From Microcella alkaliphila (GTDB lineage: Bacteria; Actinomycetota; Actinomycetes; Actinomycetales; Microbacteriaceae): 64,000 nucleotides of DNA. Positions within the stretch are counted from its first letter, which is position 1, and each line of letters begins with the position of its first letter. This document shows, one piece after another, positions 35,235-44,695 of this stretch. The notes below the pieces were generated by a model. The model ran no database searches. It was not told the origin of the DNA and worked only from the letters and a program-made list of their open reading frames with translations. Made by a program: the position numbers and the translations under genes. Location: the NCBI RefSeq assembly GCF_002355395.1, contig NZ_AP017315.1, positions 2,108,001 to 2,172,000 on the forward strand. The letters run 5' to 3'.

Positions 35235-36470
35235 ATGACGGATGCTGACGCGCGCCCCGTACTGATCGTCGGAGCGTCGATGGCCGGCTTGCGCACGGCC
35301 GAGAACCTGCGCCGCGCTGGCTACGCCGGCCCGATCACGTTTCTCGGCGCCGAACCCCACGCGCCCTACAACCGCCCGCCGCTGTCGAAAGAGCTGCTGC
35401 AGACCGAGGGGCAGGGCCACGCGGATGTGGCCTTCCCGATCCGCTCAGCGCTCGAGGAGAACGTCGAGTGGGTGCTCGGCAGGGCTGCCGCGTCGCTCGA
35501 CACCGAGCGGCAGGTGGTGGTCGACGAGACCGGCGCCGAGCATCCGTATCGGGCGCTCGTGATCGCGACGGGGCTGCGCCCGAAGCCGCTGCCGATCGAC
35601 GATCACGGCCTCACCGGCGTCCACGTGCTGCGCACGCTCGACGACGCGGTGGCGCTGCGTCAGGCGCTGCGCCCCGGCGCGAACGTCGTGATTCTGGGCT
35701 CGGGGTTCATCGGCTGCGAGATTGCGGCGACGGCGGCGAAGGCCGGCGCGGCGACCGTGTCGGTTGTGTCGCAGTCGCGCATCCCGCTCGAGCGGGCTCT
35801 CGGGCCGCTGCTCGGCGCCGAGGTGCGCCGCCGCCACGAGGCACACGGCGTGCGCTTCTTCTGCGAGAACGGGCTCTTCGGCCTGGTCGGCGACCCTGGC
35901 GTTGAGCGCGTCATTCTGACGAGCGGCGTGATGCTCGAGTGCGACGTGCTCGTGGTGGCGATCGGCTCGGACGCCAACACCGAGTGGCTCGAGGGTTCGG
36001 GGCTTGACGCGAGCGACGGCGTGCTCGTGAACGGCGGCCTGCAGGCCGTGCGCGCTGACGGCACCGTGCTCGAGAACGTCTACGCGGTCGGCGACGTGGC
36101 GCGCTACCCGAATCCGCTGTTCGACGAGGTGGCGCGCCGGGTCGAGCACTGGAATCTGCCGACCGAGACCGGCAAGCGCGCCGGCCAGGTGCTCGCGGCG
36201 CACCTGCGCGGTGACGACTGCGCGCCGATCGTCGAGGCGCCGTTCGCCCCGCTGCCGTCGTTCTGGTCTGACCAGTACGACATGCACCTGCTCGCTTTCG
36301 GCATGACCTACCTGGCCGATCGCAGCGAGGTCGTGGCCGGAACCCTCGAGGACGAGTGCGTGGTCGAGTACTACCGCGGCGACGAGCTCGTCGGCGTCTG
36401 TGGCATCGGGATGCGCGGCGCCGTTCAGGGCTACCGCTCGCGGTTCGCTCGCCCGGTCGCCGCCCGCTGA
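35235..36470 (+). CDS. Ferredoxin reductase (FAD/NAD(P)H), rubredoxin-reductase-like
   Basis: 411-aa flavoprotein. FAD motif VLIVGASMAGLRTAENLRRA, active-site AEPHAPYNRPPLSKELL, the NAD(P)H motif VVILGSGFIGCEIAATAAKA near residue 152, and the second FAD motif NVYAVGDVARYPN. The C-terminal domain is the reductase-C type. It reduces the adjacent ferredoxin to feed the P450. Its 3' end overlaps the convergent membrane-protein gene by 40 nt. Confidence 0.94.
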   Translation: MTDADARPVLIVGASMAGLRTAENLRRAGYAGPITFLGAEPHAPYNRPPLSKELLQTEGQGHADVAFPIRSALEENVEWVLGRAAASLDTERQVVVDETGAEHPYRALVIATGLRPKPLPIDDHGLTGVHVLRTLDDAVALRQALRPGANVVILGSGFIGCEIAATAAKAGAATVSVVSQSRIPLERALGPLLGAEVRRRHEAHGVRFFCENGLFGLVGDPGVERVILTSGVMLECDVLVVAIGSDANTEWLEGSGLDASDGVLVNGGLQAVRADGTVLENVYAVGDVARYPNPLFDEVARRVEHWNLPTETGKRAGQVLAAHLRGDDCAPIVEAPFAPLPSFWSDQYDMHLLAFGMTYLADRSEVVAGTLEDECVVEYYRGDELVGVCGIGMRGAVQGYRSRFARPVAAR

Positions 36471-37078
36471 GCGCGAGCATAAAGCATGCGTCGTGGTGCG
36501 ACGAGGATGACGCCGCCCACGAGCATGGTAAGCATCATGGCCGCAGCCCGCTCACCAGTGAGTTCCTCGGCAATCGGCCAAGCCCACGGCTGAAGGACTT
36601 CGCCCACGACTCCAAACACGCTGGAGAACGCAACATGCGTCAGCGGAATAATCCACGCCAGGTGAGTCCCGAATAACCGGCGGGCCGCGACGACCTCTAC
36701 CGAGAGCACCACGAGAGCAGCCGCATTGAGTCCCGCCTGCAAAGGTGGCAGGGCGAAGGCTCCAACCAGGACCGCAATGCCGACAAGGCAACCGAATCGA
36801 AGAACTGCGATGCGCCGGACGGGTCTACTACTGGTGCGCCACACATGACTCACTGGCTCGTCGAGGGTCACGACAAAGGCGACCACCAAGCCCGCCAGCG
36901 CGAGCGTACTGGCGGACACGCTCACGCGGTCGAGAGCGAAAAACTGCGGGAGCGGTACATAAACGCGCGAAAAGGCCAACACCAGGAATACTCCGAGCGC
37001 AGAAATACTCGCAGGCAAGCCCCAAGATTTCAAGAAAAGGGCAACGTCTCGTGAAGCACTACCCCTACGCACATGCAT
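36431..37078 (-). CDS. Multispanning membrane protein downstream of the split ABC permease
   Basis: About 215 aa with six hydrophobic segments (LPASISALGVFLVLAFSRVY, LALAGLVVAFVVTLDEP, FGCLVGIAVLVGAFALPPLQ, GLNAAALVVLSVEVVAARR and two more). It looks like a second membrane subunit of the ABC system encoded upstream, but no family is recognised. Start at 37078 (MHVRRG) overlaps the permease stop by 14 nt. Lower G+C than the neighbouring catabolic genes. Confidence 0.6.
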   Translation of the reverse strand: MHVRRGSASRDVALFLKSWGLPASISALGVFLVLAFSRVYVPLPQFFALDRVSVSASTLALAGLVVAFVVTLDEPVSHVWRTSSRPVRRIAVLRFGCLVGIAVLVGAFALPPLQAGLNAAALVVLSVEVVAARRLFGTHLAWIIPLTHVAFSSVFGVVGEVLQPWAWPIAEELTGERAAAMMLTMLVGGVILVAPRRMLYARAQRAATGRANRER

Positions 37079-38159
37079 CTGTCGCCAAGGCGTAACGCTC
37101 CATGAGCCACTGACGCTCCGCGCGATCACCGCGAGCCTCCAGGCTCTCGAGTTCCGGAGTCGCGAATTCAGGCGACATTTGAAAGGTTACCCAATCAATC
37201 AAGTCAAACCAGGCCGAAAGACCGATATCACAGCCCGGTTCAGGCACCAACGCGCGCACAGCCGCAAAAGTTAGGTCGGAGTCAGTAATCGCTCGCGAGT
37301 CAAATCTCATGACGCCCGCCTCACCAATTGGTCGAAGACCCTCTTGTACGAAACTTTCAGGGGTAGGAAAACGGCCCCCCACGACTCCGAGCGTCGAGGT
37401 GACCGCGTTTAGACCAGCCTGGAGCGCGTCGCTTGACTCAGGCCACGTACAAAACTCAACGCCATTTTCTTCAAGACACACACTTTCGGCTGGAGTCCTG
37501 TATTGGACAGGTGATGAATCAGCACTCCATGTCAACCCGAGGCTAGCCACCAAAGCAAAAGCTGCCACGGCCGCGCCAGCAAGACTACGCCAAGAGTCCC
37601 TTGCGAGCGCAAACCAAATCATCGTGCTCAAGGTTACGAAGAAGGCAACACGTCCGAGGTGCAATTGAACATTAGGCTCGAAGAACGGCTGATAAAAGGT
37701 AAATATGGACGTTGGCACCAACCGCCCCAGATCGCCTTCCAGTTGTTGGGCCCCCAGTACCACGATGAACGAGGCGATCGTGGTGATCACTCCCGCCGCC
37801 CAGTGGGGGAAAAAAGAACCGACGAGAACGCCAATTGCACTCATTAGAGTAACAAATACAAACGCTAGCGACGGTAGCACCAGCATCGCCATCGAGCAGA
37901 AGCCCGAGGTGTCCGAGTTGGCATATACTGCCGCGTGAATTGCGATCACACCGAGCCATTGCCAAGATGCGCACACAAGCCAGGCTCGCCTTAACGCTCC
38001 GCCACGGCCCCGAACCGACGTGCCTGCAACGCGAAGCAATCCACTCGAACTGAGGTTCGCCACGTGAACAGCCGCTGCCCCAAGAGCTACTGGAGAAACG
38101 GTAACTGCGACAATTAAGGCGACATTTAGTGGATCAGCACAACCAGGGAGCAGATTGCC

Positions 38160-39637
38160 GGCTCTTCGCCGTTGAGTGTGGGTGGCGGGTGACGCGCCGG
38201 TAGCCGGGGCTGCTGGGGCGATGGGTCGAGGTCCTCGAGGATCAGAGGACTCTTACCTCTTCTGATCGCGAGGACCCCGACTATGACCGAGCCTACGACG
38301 TGCTGCCGAGCCGACGGCAACTATTGCAACCGCTGCGATCTTCTCCTGGGCCTGGAGGGGTTGCGGGTGATTGCGGTTGAGCGCCGCGGCCTGGGATCGC
38401 TGACCGTGACGGTCGAGTCCCCACCTGGTCCGGCCGGCTGCCCAGGCTGCGGTGTCCTCGCGACCGGTCACGGGCGCGCGCCGGTGCCTCTGGTGGACGC
38501 ACCCGCGATGGGCCGTCCGGTCCAACTGCTCTGGCGAAAGCGTCGGTGGCGCTGCGCGGAAGGTGCATGCGAGGTCGTCACGTTCCTCGAGCAGGACCAC
38601 ACCGTCGCGTTGCCGCGCGCAAAGCTGACCACTCGGGCGGCGTGGTGGGCGATCGAGCAGATGCGCCGCGAACACGCCTCGGTGAACGGTATCCGCCGGC
38701 AGTTGGGCACCAGCTGGCGAACAGTTTGGGAGACGATCAAGCCACTGCTGCAGATCGCCGAGGCGGATCCGGCTCGCTTCGATGGCGTGACCGTGTTGGG
38801 TGTTGATGAGCACGTCTGGCATCACGTGTCGACCAAGCCGATCAACGTCGGCGGGCGGGGGCCAAAGGAGCTCACCGGCATGGTCGACCTGACCCGTGAT
38901 GCGGCGGGCCGCACCCGCGCCAGGCTGCTGGATCTCGTCCCGGGCCGCTCGGGTGAGGCTTACCGGGCATGGCTACAGGGGCGCGGCCCCGATTTTCGTG
39001 ACCGGGTGAAGATCGCAACCTTGGATCCGTTTCGCGGTTACAAGAACGCCATCGATGATCAACTCGACGACGCGCGCGCCGTGCTCGACGCATTCCACGT
39101 CGTCAAGCTCGGAACCAAGGTCGTCGACGATGTCCGCCGCCGCGTGCAGCAGCAGCTCCACGGCCACCGAGGGCGCAAGGGTGACCCGCTCTATGGGATC
39201 CGGAACCTCCTGCGGGCAGGCGAGGAACACCTCACCGAACGGCAACGCACAAGACTCGCCCGCGCTTGGGCCGCCGACGAACAGCATGTTGAAGTCGAGG
39301 TCGCCTGGCACTGCGCGCAACAACTGCGATCCTGCTACCACCAAGCCGGTCACCGCGAAGGTCGCGTGATCGCCGAACAGGTGTTGAGGTCGTTCTTCAC
39401 CTGCCCGATCCCGGAGGTCGCACGCCTGGGCCGGACGCTGCGAACCTGGCGAGACGAGTTTCTCGGCTACTTCGACACCGGCGGCGCGAACAACGGGGGC
39501 ACCGAAGCGATGAACGGCCTGATCGAGCTCCACCGACGCATCGCCCGCGGCTTCCGCAACCGAGACAACTACCGCCTCCGGATGCTCCTCATCGGCGGCG
39601 GGCTATTCGCATGACCCACACTCAACGGCGAAGAGCC
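38160..39637 (+). mobile_element. ISL3-family insertion sequence
   Basis: Terminal inverted repeats are 24 bp and perfect: 38160-38183 begins GGCTCTTCGCCGTTGAGTG and 39614-39637 is its exact reverse complement. Flanking GATTGCC occurs at 38153-38159 and 39639-39645, a 7-of-8 match to the 8-bp duplication expected of this family. One transposase gene fills the element. Intact ends and intact transposase indicate a recent insertion. Confidence 0.95.
38283..39614 (+). CDS. ISL3-family transposase
   Basis: 443 aa. The N-terminal zinc-ribbon-like region has C-x2-C pairs (CNRCDLLLG, GCPGCGVLATGHG), then an HTH (HASVNGIRRQLGTSWRTVWE) and the DDE catalytic domain (VTVLGVDEHVW with the first Asp, ARAVLDAFHVVKLG with the second, GGANNGGTEAMNGLIELHRR with the Glu). 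Full length and without frameshift, so probably active. The stop codon lies at the edge of the right inverted repeat. Confidence 0.96.
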   Translation: MTEPTTCCRADGNYCNRCDLLLGLEGLRVIAVERRGLGSLTVTVESPPGPAGCPGCGVLATGHGRAPVPLVDAPAMGRPVQLLWRKRRWRCAEGACEVVTFLEQDHTVALPRAKLTTRAAWWAIEQMRREHASVNGIRRQLGTSWRTVWETIKPLLQIAEADPARFDGVTVLGVDEHVWHHVSTKPINVGGRGPKELTGMVDLTRDAAGRTRARLLDLVPGRSGEAYRAWLQGRGPDFRDRVKIATLDPFRGYKNAIDDQLDDARAVLDAFHVVKLGTKVVDDVRRRVQQQLHGHRGRKGDPLYGIRNLLRAGEEHLTERQRTRLARAWAADEQHVEVEVAWHCAQQLRSCYHQAGHREGRVIAEQVLRSFFTCPIPEVARLGRTLRTWRDEFLGYFDTGGANNGGTEAMNGLIELHRRIARGFRNRDNYRLRMLLIGGGLFA

Positions 39638-39740
39638 CGATTGCCTGGCGTGAACTGCGCAACAATGAAAAGTCCCGCTACTATCGTGATTAGACCGGAG
39701 GCAAGAGGTGAACCAGTGCGGAATTCTCCCCAGAAACCCT

Positions 39741-40535
39741 TCACCGCACAGTCGCCATCAGTTCGATGTATCGAGACTCGACAATTTCCGTGGAAATCTT
39801 CTCATTGCGAGCAAAGTCCGCAATTTCACCGGCCCACAGCACACGACCTTCAGCGATTACAATCACTTCATCTGCCAAGGCAACGACATCATCAACGAGA
39901 TGCGTCGCGAAAATTACGATCGTTGACGTGAGATTATTCAGAAGCGCCCTGAATGCGACACGTTGTTCAGGGTCCAGGCCAACTGTGGGCTCGTCAAGGA
40001 CCAAAACTTTTGGACGATTTACAAGCGCTTGCGCAAGAGCAAGACGCTGACGCATTCCCCCGGAGAGGTGCCGGACCGGGTGATGTGAATAGCCTTCGAG
40101 GCCCACCGACGCAAGCGCCTCCCTCACCCGCAACCCCGCTATGTCATGCGGAACTCGACGGAGCCAGGAGACGTAGAGCAGCGTTTCCTCGCATGTCATC
40201 CCAGGTTGCATAGCCATCGACTGGGGTACTACACCGAGGAGGTCACGGTATTTTGCTCTGTCAGCCTTTACGTCTAAGCCCTGAACAACTATTCCACCCG
40301 AAGCGGGGTTTTGACTGGTGTCAATCAGGGACAGAAGCGTCGATTTACCGGCACCATTTGGGCCGAGAACTGCAATTTTCGACGACAAGAACTCCGACGA
40401 CACTTCATCAAGTGCGATCGTTCCTGAGTACGAAAAGCTGACCTTAGTGATCGCGAGCGATGCAATCGACAGAGCGCTCAGCCCCTGCGGGAGAAGCCGT
40501 TGGGCATACCCGGCTGGTCGCCCGAGAAGTTCCAA
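39741..40535 (-). CDS. ABC transporter ATP-binding protein
   Basis: ATPase of up to 264 aa. Walker A AVLGPNGAGKSTLLSLID, Q-loop VVPQSMAMQPG, signature HLSGGMRQRLALAQALV, Walker B VLVLDEPTVGLDPEQ and H-loop ATHLVDDV are complete. The TTG start at 40535 would overlap the exported-protein gene by 58 nt. A start near 40478 is possible but no standard codon is in frame there. Partner of the split permease directly downstream, which probably leaves this exporter non-functional. Confidence 0.9.
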   Translation of the reverse strand: MELLGRPAGYAQRLLPQGLSALSIASLAITKVSFSYSGTIALDEVSSEFLSSKIAVLGPNGAGKSTLLSLIDTSQNPASGGIVVQGLDVKADRAKYRDLLGVVPQSMAMQPGMTCEETLLYVSWLRRVPHDIAGLRVREALASVGLEGYSHHPVRHLSGGMRQRLALAQALVNRPKVLVLDEPTVGLDPEQRVAFRALLNNLTSTIVIFATHLVDDVVALADEVIVIAEGRVLWAGEIADFARNEKISTEIVESRYIELMATVR

Positions 40536-40867
40536 ACGGCACGAGTCGCATAGGTGTTGGAAGAAGAGAGACTCTGTGAACTCGAGAAGCGGACCGGGTC
40601 CGAGTAACGTGCCGTAACGCTCACGATGCGAGATTGTGACCAGAAACTCTTCCGGTAAAGCTCCCCTGTCACAGTCTGCGGCAATGTCGAGCCGGGCGCG
40701 TCAACACTCAGACGCTCAGACCCTCTTCCCGCCCGCTCAAAGCTGTAGGCGTTGCCCGCTGAAACGTCATAGAAGAAAACGATCTGATAGTCCTGTTGAG
40801 TGAAAGTGCCAGCGTTCGCGTGGGCTGGCACACCAGAACCCAAAACTATCGCCGCAACCACTGCCAT
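40478..40867 (-). CDS. Small exported protein preceding an ABC exporter
   Basis: 129 aa. It begins MAVVAAIVLGSGVPAHA, a hydrophobic core and AHA cleavage site but no basic n-region, and no Shine-Dalgarno precedes it. Upstream, GAGGG at 40905-40901 precedes an out-of-frame ATG (40893) encoding MKLRSPF; one added base in the T4 run (40876-40873) would join them into a textbook signal peptide. The mature ~112 residues are polar and Ser/Arg rich with no cysteines. A secreted peptide followed by ATPase and permease resembles bacteriocin-type loci, but no family match is claimed. Confidence 0.6.
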   Translation of the reverse strand: MAVVAAIVLGSGVPAHANAGTFTQQDYQIVFFYDVSAGNAYSFERAGRGSERLSVDAPGSTLPQTVTGELYRKSFWSQSRIVSVTARYSDPVRFSSSQSLSSSNTYATRAVWNFSGDQPGMPNGFSRRG

Positions 40868-40995
40868 GGTCGAAAAGGTGAACGAAGTTTCATTACTTTA
40901 CCCTCGCAATCATCATTGATTCCCGATGGGCATCTGATCGATTCCAGATCCGCCCTGTTGACTGGGTGAAAAGGTGTACAGATGCTTCTGTAGCT

Positions 40996-41024
40996 AGATT
41001 ATTGGTTGAGCCTTCGTGAGTCAA
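40996..41024 (-). promoter_or_regulatory. Near-consensus promoter of the exported-protein/ABC operon
   Basis: Minus strand: TTGACT (41024-41019), 17-nt spacer, TAATCT (41001-40996). Predicted start near 40989, giving a leader of about 100 to 120 nt. Nothing else is visible between 40894 and 41124. The sigma-70-like, AT-rich promoter differs from the leaderless TANNNT promoters of the core genes. Confidence 0.65.
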
Positions 41025-41124
41025 GGAAAAAAACAGTTTCTCCGAGGTTTGCCTCTCTGCACCCTCGCTGCAGATGCTCAGTTGGTGAGTCGATTGGGCT
41101 CGACTAGAGCCGCGGACTCGGTGA

Positions 41125-42495
41125 CTAGCCGCCGCGCAGCGCCGACACCGGCTCGATGCGCGACGCACGCCTGGCCGGCAGCCAGCCCGCGGCGAGCCCC
41201 ACGAGCGAGCCGAGCAGCACACCGCCGACCGTCACCCACGGGTCGATGATGGGAGTCCAGCCGCGCGCGAGCGACAGACCGACGAGCGACACGACGGCAA
41301 GCGCCGCTCCCATGAGCCCGCCCAGCAGGCCGATCACGGCCGACTCGATCACGAACTGCGCGCCGATCTGGCGGCGGGTGGCACCGAGTGCCCGCCGCAG
41401 GCCGATTTCGGGGATGCGCTCGGAGACGTTCAGCATCGTGACATTCGCGATTCCCAGTGCGCCCGCGAGCAGCACGATGCCGCCGAGGATCAGAAAGACG
41501 ACGTTCACGTCAGACTGCACGTTTTGCCGCAGATTTGAGCTCGCGCTCGGGGCCGACACGTCGAGGTTCTCGGGTGTGTTCGGCAAGAGCGCCAGCGAAG
41601 CCTGCTCGCCCACCAGCTCGCCCGCGCCGGGGGCGATGCGAATCTGCAGCTCGGATGGCGCCGCAAGTGCCCGCTCATCGCGCGCCGTCGCCGTGGGCAT
41701 GATGATCGCGTCGGCGAGTTCGCCGCGCGCCTGCGCCTCCCCGTAAATGCCGATCACCGCATACGGTCGGTCGCCGATGAACACCGCGGGCTGCCGGTCG
41801 ATGCGGTTGAGCCTCAGTCGTTCGGCCGCGCGCTCGCCGATGACGACGACGCGGTCGGCGCGGTCTGCGTGACCGGAGTCGAACATCCGCCCCGTGACGA
41901 TGGATGAGCCGATGACGTCGAGCAGGTCGGGGTCGGCGGCCATGAGCCGCGGCGCGGCGATGGTCGCGGCCGACGGGTCGTTGACCGGCACGGTCGTGAC
42001 CTCGTCGCCATCAAGCGACAGCTCGCTGATCGTCGCGGCCGCCTCGACACCGGCGAGCCGTTCGACACGCTCGACCGAGTCCCACGGCAGGCGTGCGGTC
42101 GCGACCGAACCACCCGACTGCGTCTCGGTGCTGCCGGGGCTCACGACCACCTGGGTCGAGCGCACCGCGTCGAACTGCCGGGCGATCTGGTACTCGGCGG
42201 TCTGCGCGAAGCCGAGCGTGGCGACGAGTGCACCCACGCCCAGCACGGTGCCCGCGAGCGTCATAACAAGTCGGCCGGGCCGCGACCCGACGTCGGCGAT
42301 CGCCTCGACCACTAGGTCCTGCGATGTGAAGCGGTCGGCGCGGGGCACAGGGGTTACGAGCGAAGCGCCCGACTCGTTGTGCGCCCCTGCCTCTGTGCCA
42401 GCGCCACCATCGAGGGTCAGGCCGTTGGCGCTCCCGGCGCCCGCCGCCGCGTTGCGACGTCGCCAGGGCGGGCGGATGCGCATCCGCCGCATCAT
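41125..42495 (-). CDS. MacB-like ABC transporter permease
   Basis: 456 aa with the MacB/FtsX topology. A ~65-residue low-complexity N-terminal extension precedes TM1 ([20 protein letters not shown]), a large extracellular domain (about residues 95-320), and three C-terminal TMs ([60 protein letters not shown]). It overlaps the ATPase by 4 nt. Such tripartite systems export peptides or drugs or act as mechanotransducers. Confidence 0.9.
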   Translation of the reverse strand: MMRRMRIRPPWRRRNAAAGAGSANGLTLDGGAGTEAGAHNESGASLVTPVPRADRFTSQDLVVEAIADVGSRPGRLVMTLAGTVLGVGALVATLGFAQTAEYQIARQFDAVRSTQVVVSPGSTETQSGGSVATARLPWDSVERVERLAGVEAAATISELSLDGDEVTTVPVNDPSAATIAAPRLMAADPDLLDVIGSSIVTGRMFDSGHADRADRVVVIGERAAERLRLNRIDRQPAVFIGDRPYAVIGIYGEAQARGELADAIIMPTATARDERALAAPSELQIRIAPGAGELVGEQASLALLPNTPENLDVSAPSASSNLRQNVQSDVNVVFLILGGIVLLAGALGIANVTMLNVSERIPEIGLRRALGATRRQIGAQFVIESAVIGLLGGLMGAALAVVSLVGLSLARGWTPIIDPWVTVGGVLLGSLVGLAAGWLPARRASRIEPVSALRGG

Positions 42496-43163
42496 CGCTG
42501 CTCCTCGAGGCGGCCGTCGGTGATGCGCACCACCCGGTCGGCGCGCGCGGCCACCTCGGGGTCGTGCGTGATGACGACGAGGGTCAACCCGTCGTCGCGC
42601 AGCTCGTCGAACAGCGTCATGACCTCGCCGCTCGTGGCCTGGTCGAGGTTGCCCGTCGGCTCGTCCGCGAGCACGATCGACGGCTTGCTGACCACGGCGC
42701 GCGCGACGGCGACGCGTTGCCGCTCGCCACCCGACAGCGTCGTTGGCAAGAAGTCGAGTCGATGCCCCAGCCCCACACGTTCGAGAGTCTGGCGGGCGCG
42801 GTCGATGCGTTCGGCGCGCGGCACCCCGCTGTAGGCCATCGGCATGAGCACGTTCTCGAACACCGTGCGGCGCGGCATGAGGTGAAACGACTGGAACACG
42901 AAGCCGATCCGTTGCGCGCGGACGCCCGCCCGCGCATCCTCATCGAGACCCCCCGTGAGCACTCCATCGATGCGGTACTCGCCGACCGTGGGCCGGTCGA
43001 GCAGGCCCAGGATATTCAGCATCGTCGACTTACCCGAGCCGCTTGGCCCCACGATCGACAGGTAGTCACCCCGCCCGATCGAGAGGTTGACGGCCTTCAG
43101 TGCTTGCACTTCCGGCGGGCCCGGAAACGAGCGCGTCAGATCACGCAGCTCGATCAGCGTCAC
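42492..43163 (-). CDS. MacB/LolD-type ABC ATPase
   Basis: 223 aa. Walker [21 protein letters not shown]-loop [13 protein letters not shown], signature [16 protein letters not shown], Walker [15 protein letters not shown] and H-loop [12 protein letters not shown]. The [11 protein letters not shown] segment is characteristic of the MacB/LolD class. Overlaps both neighbours by 4 nt, so adaptor, ATPase and permease form one operon. Confidence 0.93.
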   Translation of the reverse strand: MTLIELRDLTRSFPGPPEVQALKAVNLSIGRGDYLSIVGPSGSGKSTMLNILGLLDRPTVGEYRIDGVLTGGLDEDARAGVRAQRIGFVFQSFHLMPRRTVFENVLMPMAYSGVPRAERIDRARQTLERVGLGHRLDFLPTTLSGGERQRVAVARAVVSKPSIVLADEPTGNLDQATSGEVMTLFDELRDDGLTLVVITHDPEVAARADRVVRITDGRLEEQR

Positions 43164-44695
43164 CGCCCCACCACCACGAGGTCGCCCTCGCTGAACTCGC
43201 CGTCAACGGGGGTCACCTCGACTTGGCCGCCCGCGGCGAGGCCGGTCTCGACCTCGACGAGGCGCGTCTCGGCGCGCTCGCCGTCGCGCGGGTCACCGTC
43301 AACGATCTCGATGCGGGCCTCGCCGCCCGACCCGGCGGTCAGCGCCGCGACGGGTACGTGCATGACCTCGCCTGCCGTCGCACCGACCGCGATGAGCACC
43401 CTGACGTTCGAGCCCTGCAACTGCATCGATTGCTCGCTGGTCAGCGGGTCGGGCTCGAGCACGACCGACCAGCGTTCGCTCGCGTTGTCGCCCGCCGCCA
43501 GCTCGGTGATCGTCGCCTCGTGCGTGGTGCCGTCGAAGAGATCGAACTGGGCGCGGTCGCCCACCGACAGCAGCTCGGCGTCGGCGGGCGCGACACCGCC
43601 CGAGATGGTGAGCGCGGCACCCGACACGATGAGCGCCGCGCCCTGCAGAACCTGCCCCCGCGCAACGTTGACGGCGTCGACGCGGCGCGGCAGATCGGTG
43701 AGGTACAGCACCTCACCCGACGGCAACTGCGGCAGGGTCGCCTCCTGCGCGCGGCTCAGCTCGAGCTGCGCATCGGTGACGAACTGCTGAGCTGAGTCGA
43801 CGGCGGCGCGTTCGGCGCTCGTGTTGACGCCCGCGCCCAGCTGCTCACGTTGCAGCTGCGCCAGAGCGAGGTTGTCGCGGGCGTCGCCGACTGCCGCGTT
43901 CCACTGAGCGAGGGCGGCGGCCGTGTCTTCCGGCGGCAGCGGCTTCGCCGCGATCGCCGCGTCGACGGCCCGTTGGGCGCTCGACACCGCGTTGTCGGCC
44001 TGTCGAATATCGACGGCCGACGGCCCTCCGGATGCTCGCGCGAGTTCCGCGCGCGCCTGGTCGAGCTGCTGCTGCGCGCCCCGCACCCCGTCCTGCGCGG
44101 CTCGCAGCGCCTCGTCGGCGCCCTCCGCACCCTCGGGTGCGGCGTAACCGACCCGCTCGTAGAGCGCCGTCACGGCGTTGGCCGCGGTCGCGTCGAAGAG
44201 ATCGGAGGCCGGGTCACCCGCAGCGATGCCGACGGCGGCCATCGCCTCTTTGAATTGAACGACGTCGGGGCCGCGCATCCCGAATTCGAGGGTGCGGTAG
44301 GCCGGAAGCTCGCCTGGCAGCACGATGACCGGGCGGCCGGTGACGGCCAGCGCCACCGAGAGCGGCTCGAGCGACGAATCGACCTCGGGCACCGCTCCCG
44401 TCACGACGGGGGCACCACCGAACGACGCCGCATCGATGGTGACCTCGACGGAGTCGGCGAAGCCGACATCTCCCCGCAGGGTGAGGTCGTTCGACAGCAC
44501 GCCGTACTCGACGGGAACAGTGACGAGCCCGGGGTCAGGCGCGTCCGACGACGCTGAGGCATCGGCCGGTGAGACGACAAACCGCCCGACCAGCACGCCC
44601 GCGACGAGGGCGACCACGGCGATCGCCGCCGTCACCCACACCGCGCGATTCGCCCCGAAAACTCGCTTCCAGCCGCTGACAGCGGGGGTCGTCAC
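43160..44695 (-). CDS. MacA-like efflux adaptor with peptidoglycan-binding domain
   Basis: 511 aa. N-terminal TM anchor (VWVTAAIAVVALVAGVLVG), then a beta domain. A PG_binding_1-like domain follows (TLEFGMRGPDVVQFKEAMAA and ALYERVGYAAPE), then a coiled-coil hairpin (residues ~200-310, with QQLDQARAELARA and ALAQLQREQLG) and the membrane-proximal beta-barrel. Insertion of a wall-binding domain in the adaptor is typical of Gram-positive versions. It connects the permease to the cell wall. Confidence 0.88.
   Translation of the reverse strand: MTTPAVSGWKRVFGANRAVWVTAAIAVVALVAGVLVGRFVVSPADASASSDAPDPGLVTVPVEYGVLSNDLTLRGDVGFADSVEVTIDAASFGGAPVVTGAVPEVDSSLEPLSVALAVTGRPVIVLPGELPAYRTLEFGMRGPDVVQFKEAMAAVGIAAGDPASDLFDATAANAVTALYERVGYAAPEGAEGADEALRAAQDGVRGAQQQLDQARAELARASGGPSAVDIRQADNAVSSAQRAVDAAIAAKPLPPEDTAAALAQWNAAVGDARDNLALAQLQREQLGAGVNTSAERAAVDSAQQFVTDAQLELSRAQEATLPQLPSGEVLYLTDLPRRVDAVNVARGQVLQGAALIVSGAALTISGGVAPADAELLSVGDRAQFDLFDGTTHEATITELAAGDNASERWSVVLEPDPLTSEQSMQLQGSNVRVLIAVGATAGEVMHVPVAALTAGSGGEARIEIVDGDPRDGERAETRLVEVETGLAAGGQVEVTPVDGEFSEGDLVVVGR

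Larger units (their letters stand above)
37065..39744 (-). pseudogene. ABC transporter permease split by an ISL3-family insertion
   Basis: The 5' part (39744 down to 39639) begins GTG overlapping the ATPase stop (GTGA) and reads KGFWGEFRTGSPLASGLITI. The 3' part (38159 to 37065) continues in frame with LLPGCADPLNVALIVAV. Removing 1,486 bp (insertion plus one target duplication) gives 1,194 nt, an uninterrupted 397-residue permease with about six TM helices and an extracellular region containing CLEENGVEFCTWPESS, a cysteine pair seen in some actinobacterial ABC permeases. A GTG at 38063 could still start a truncated 332-aa product. Confidence 0.85.
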
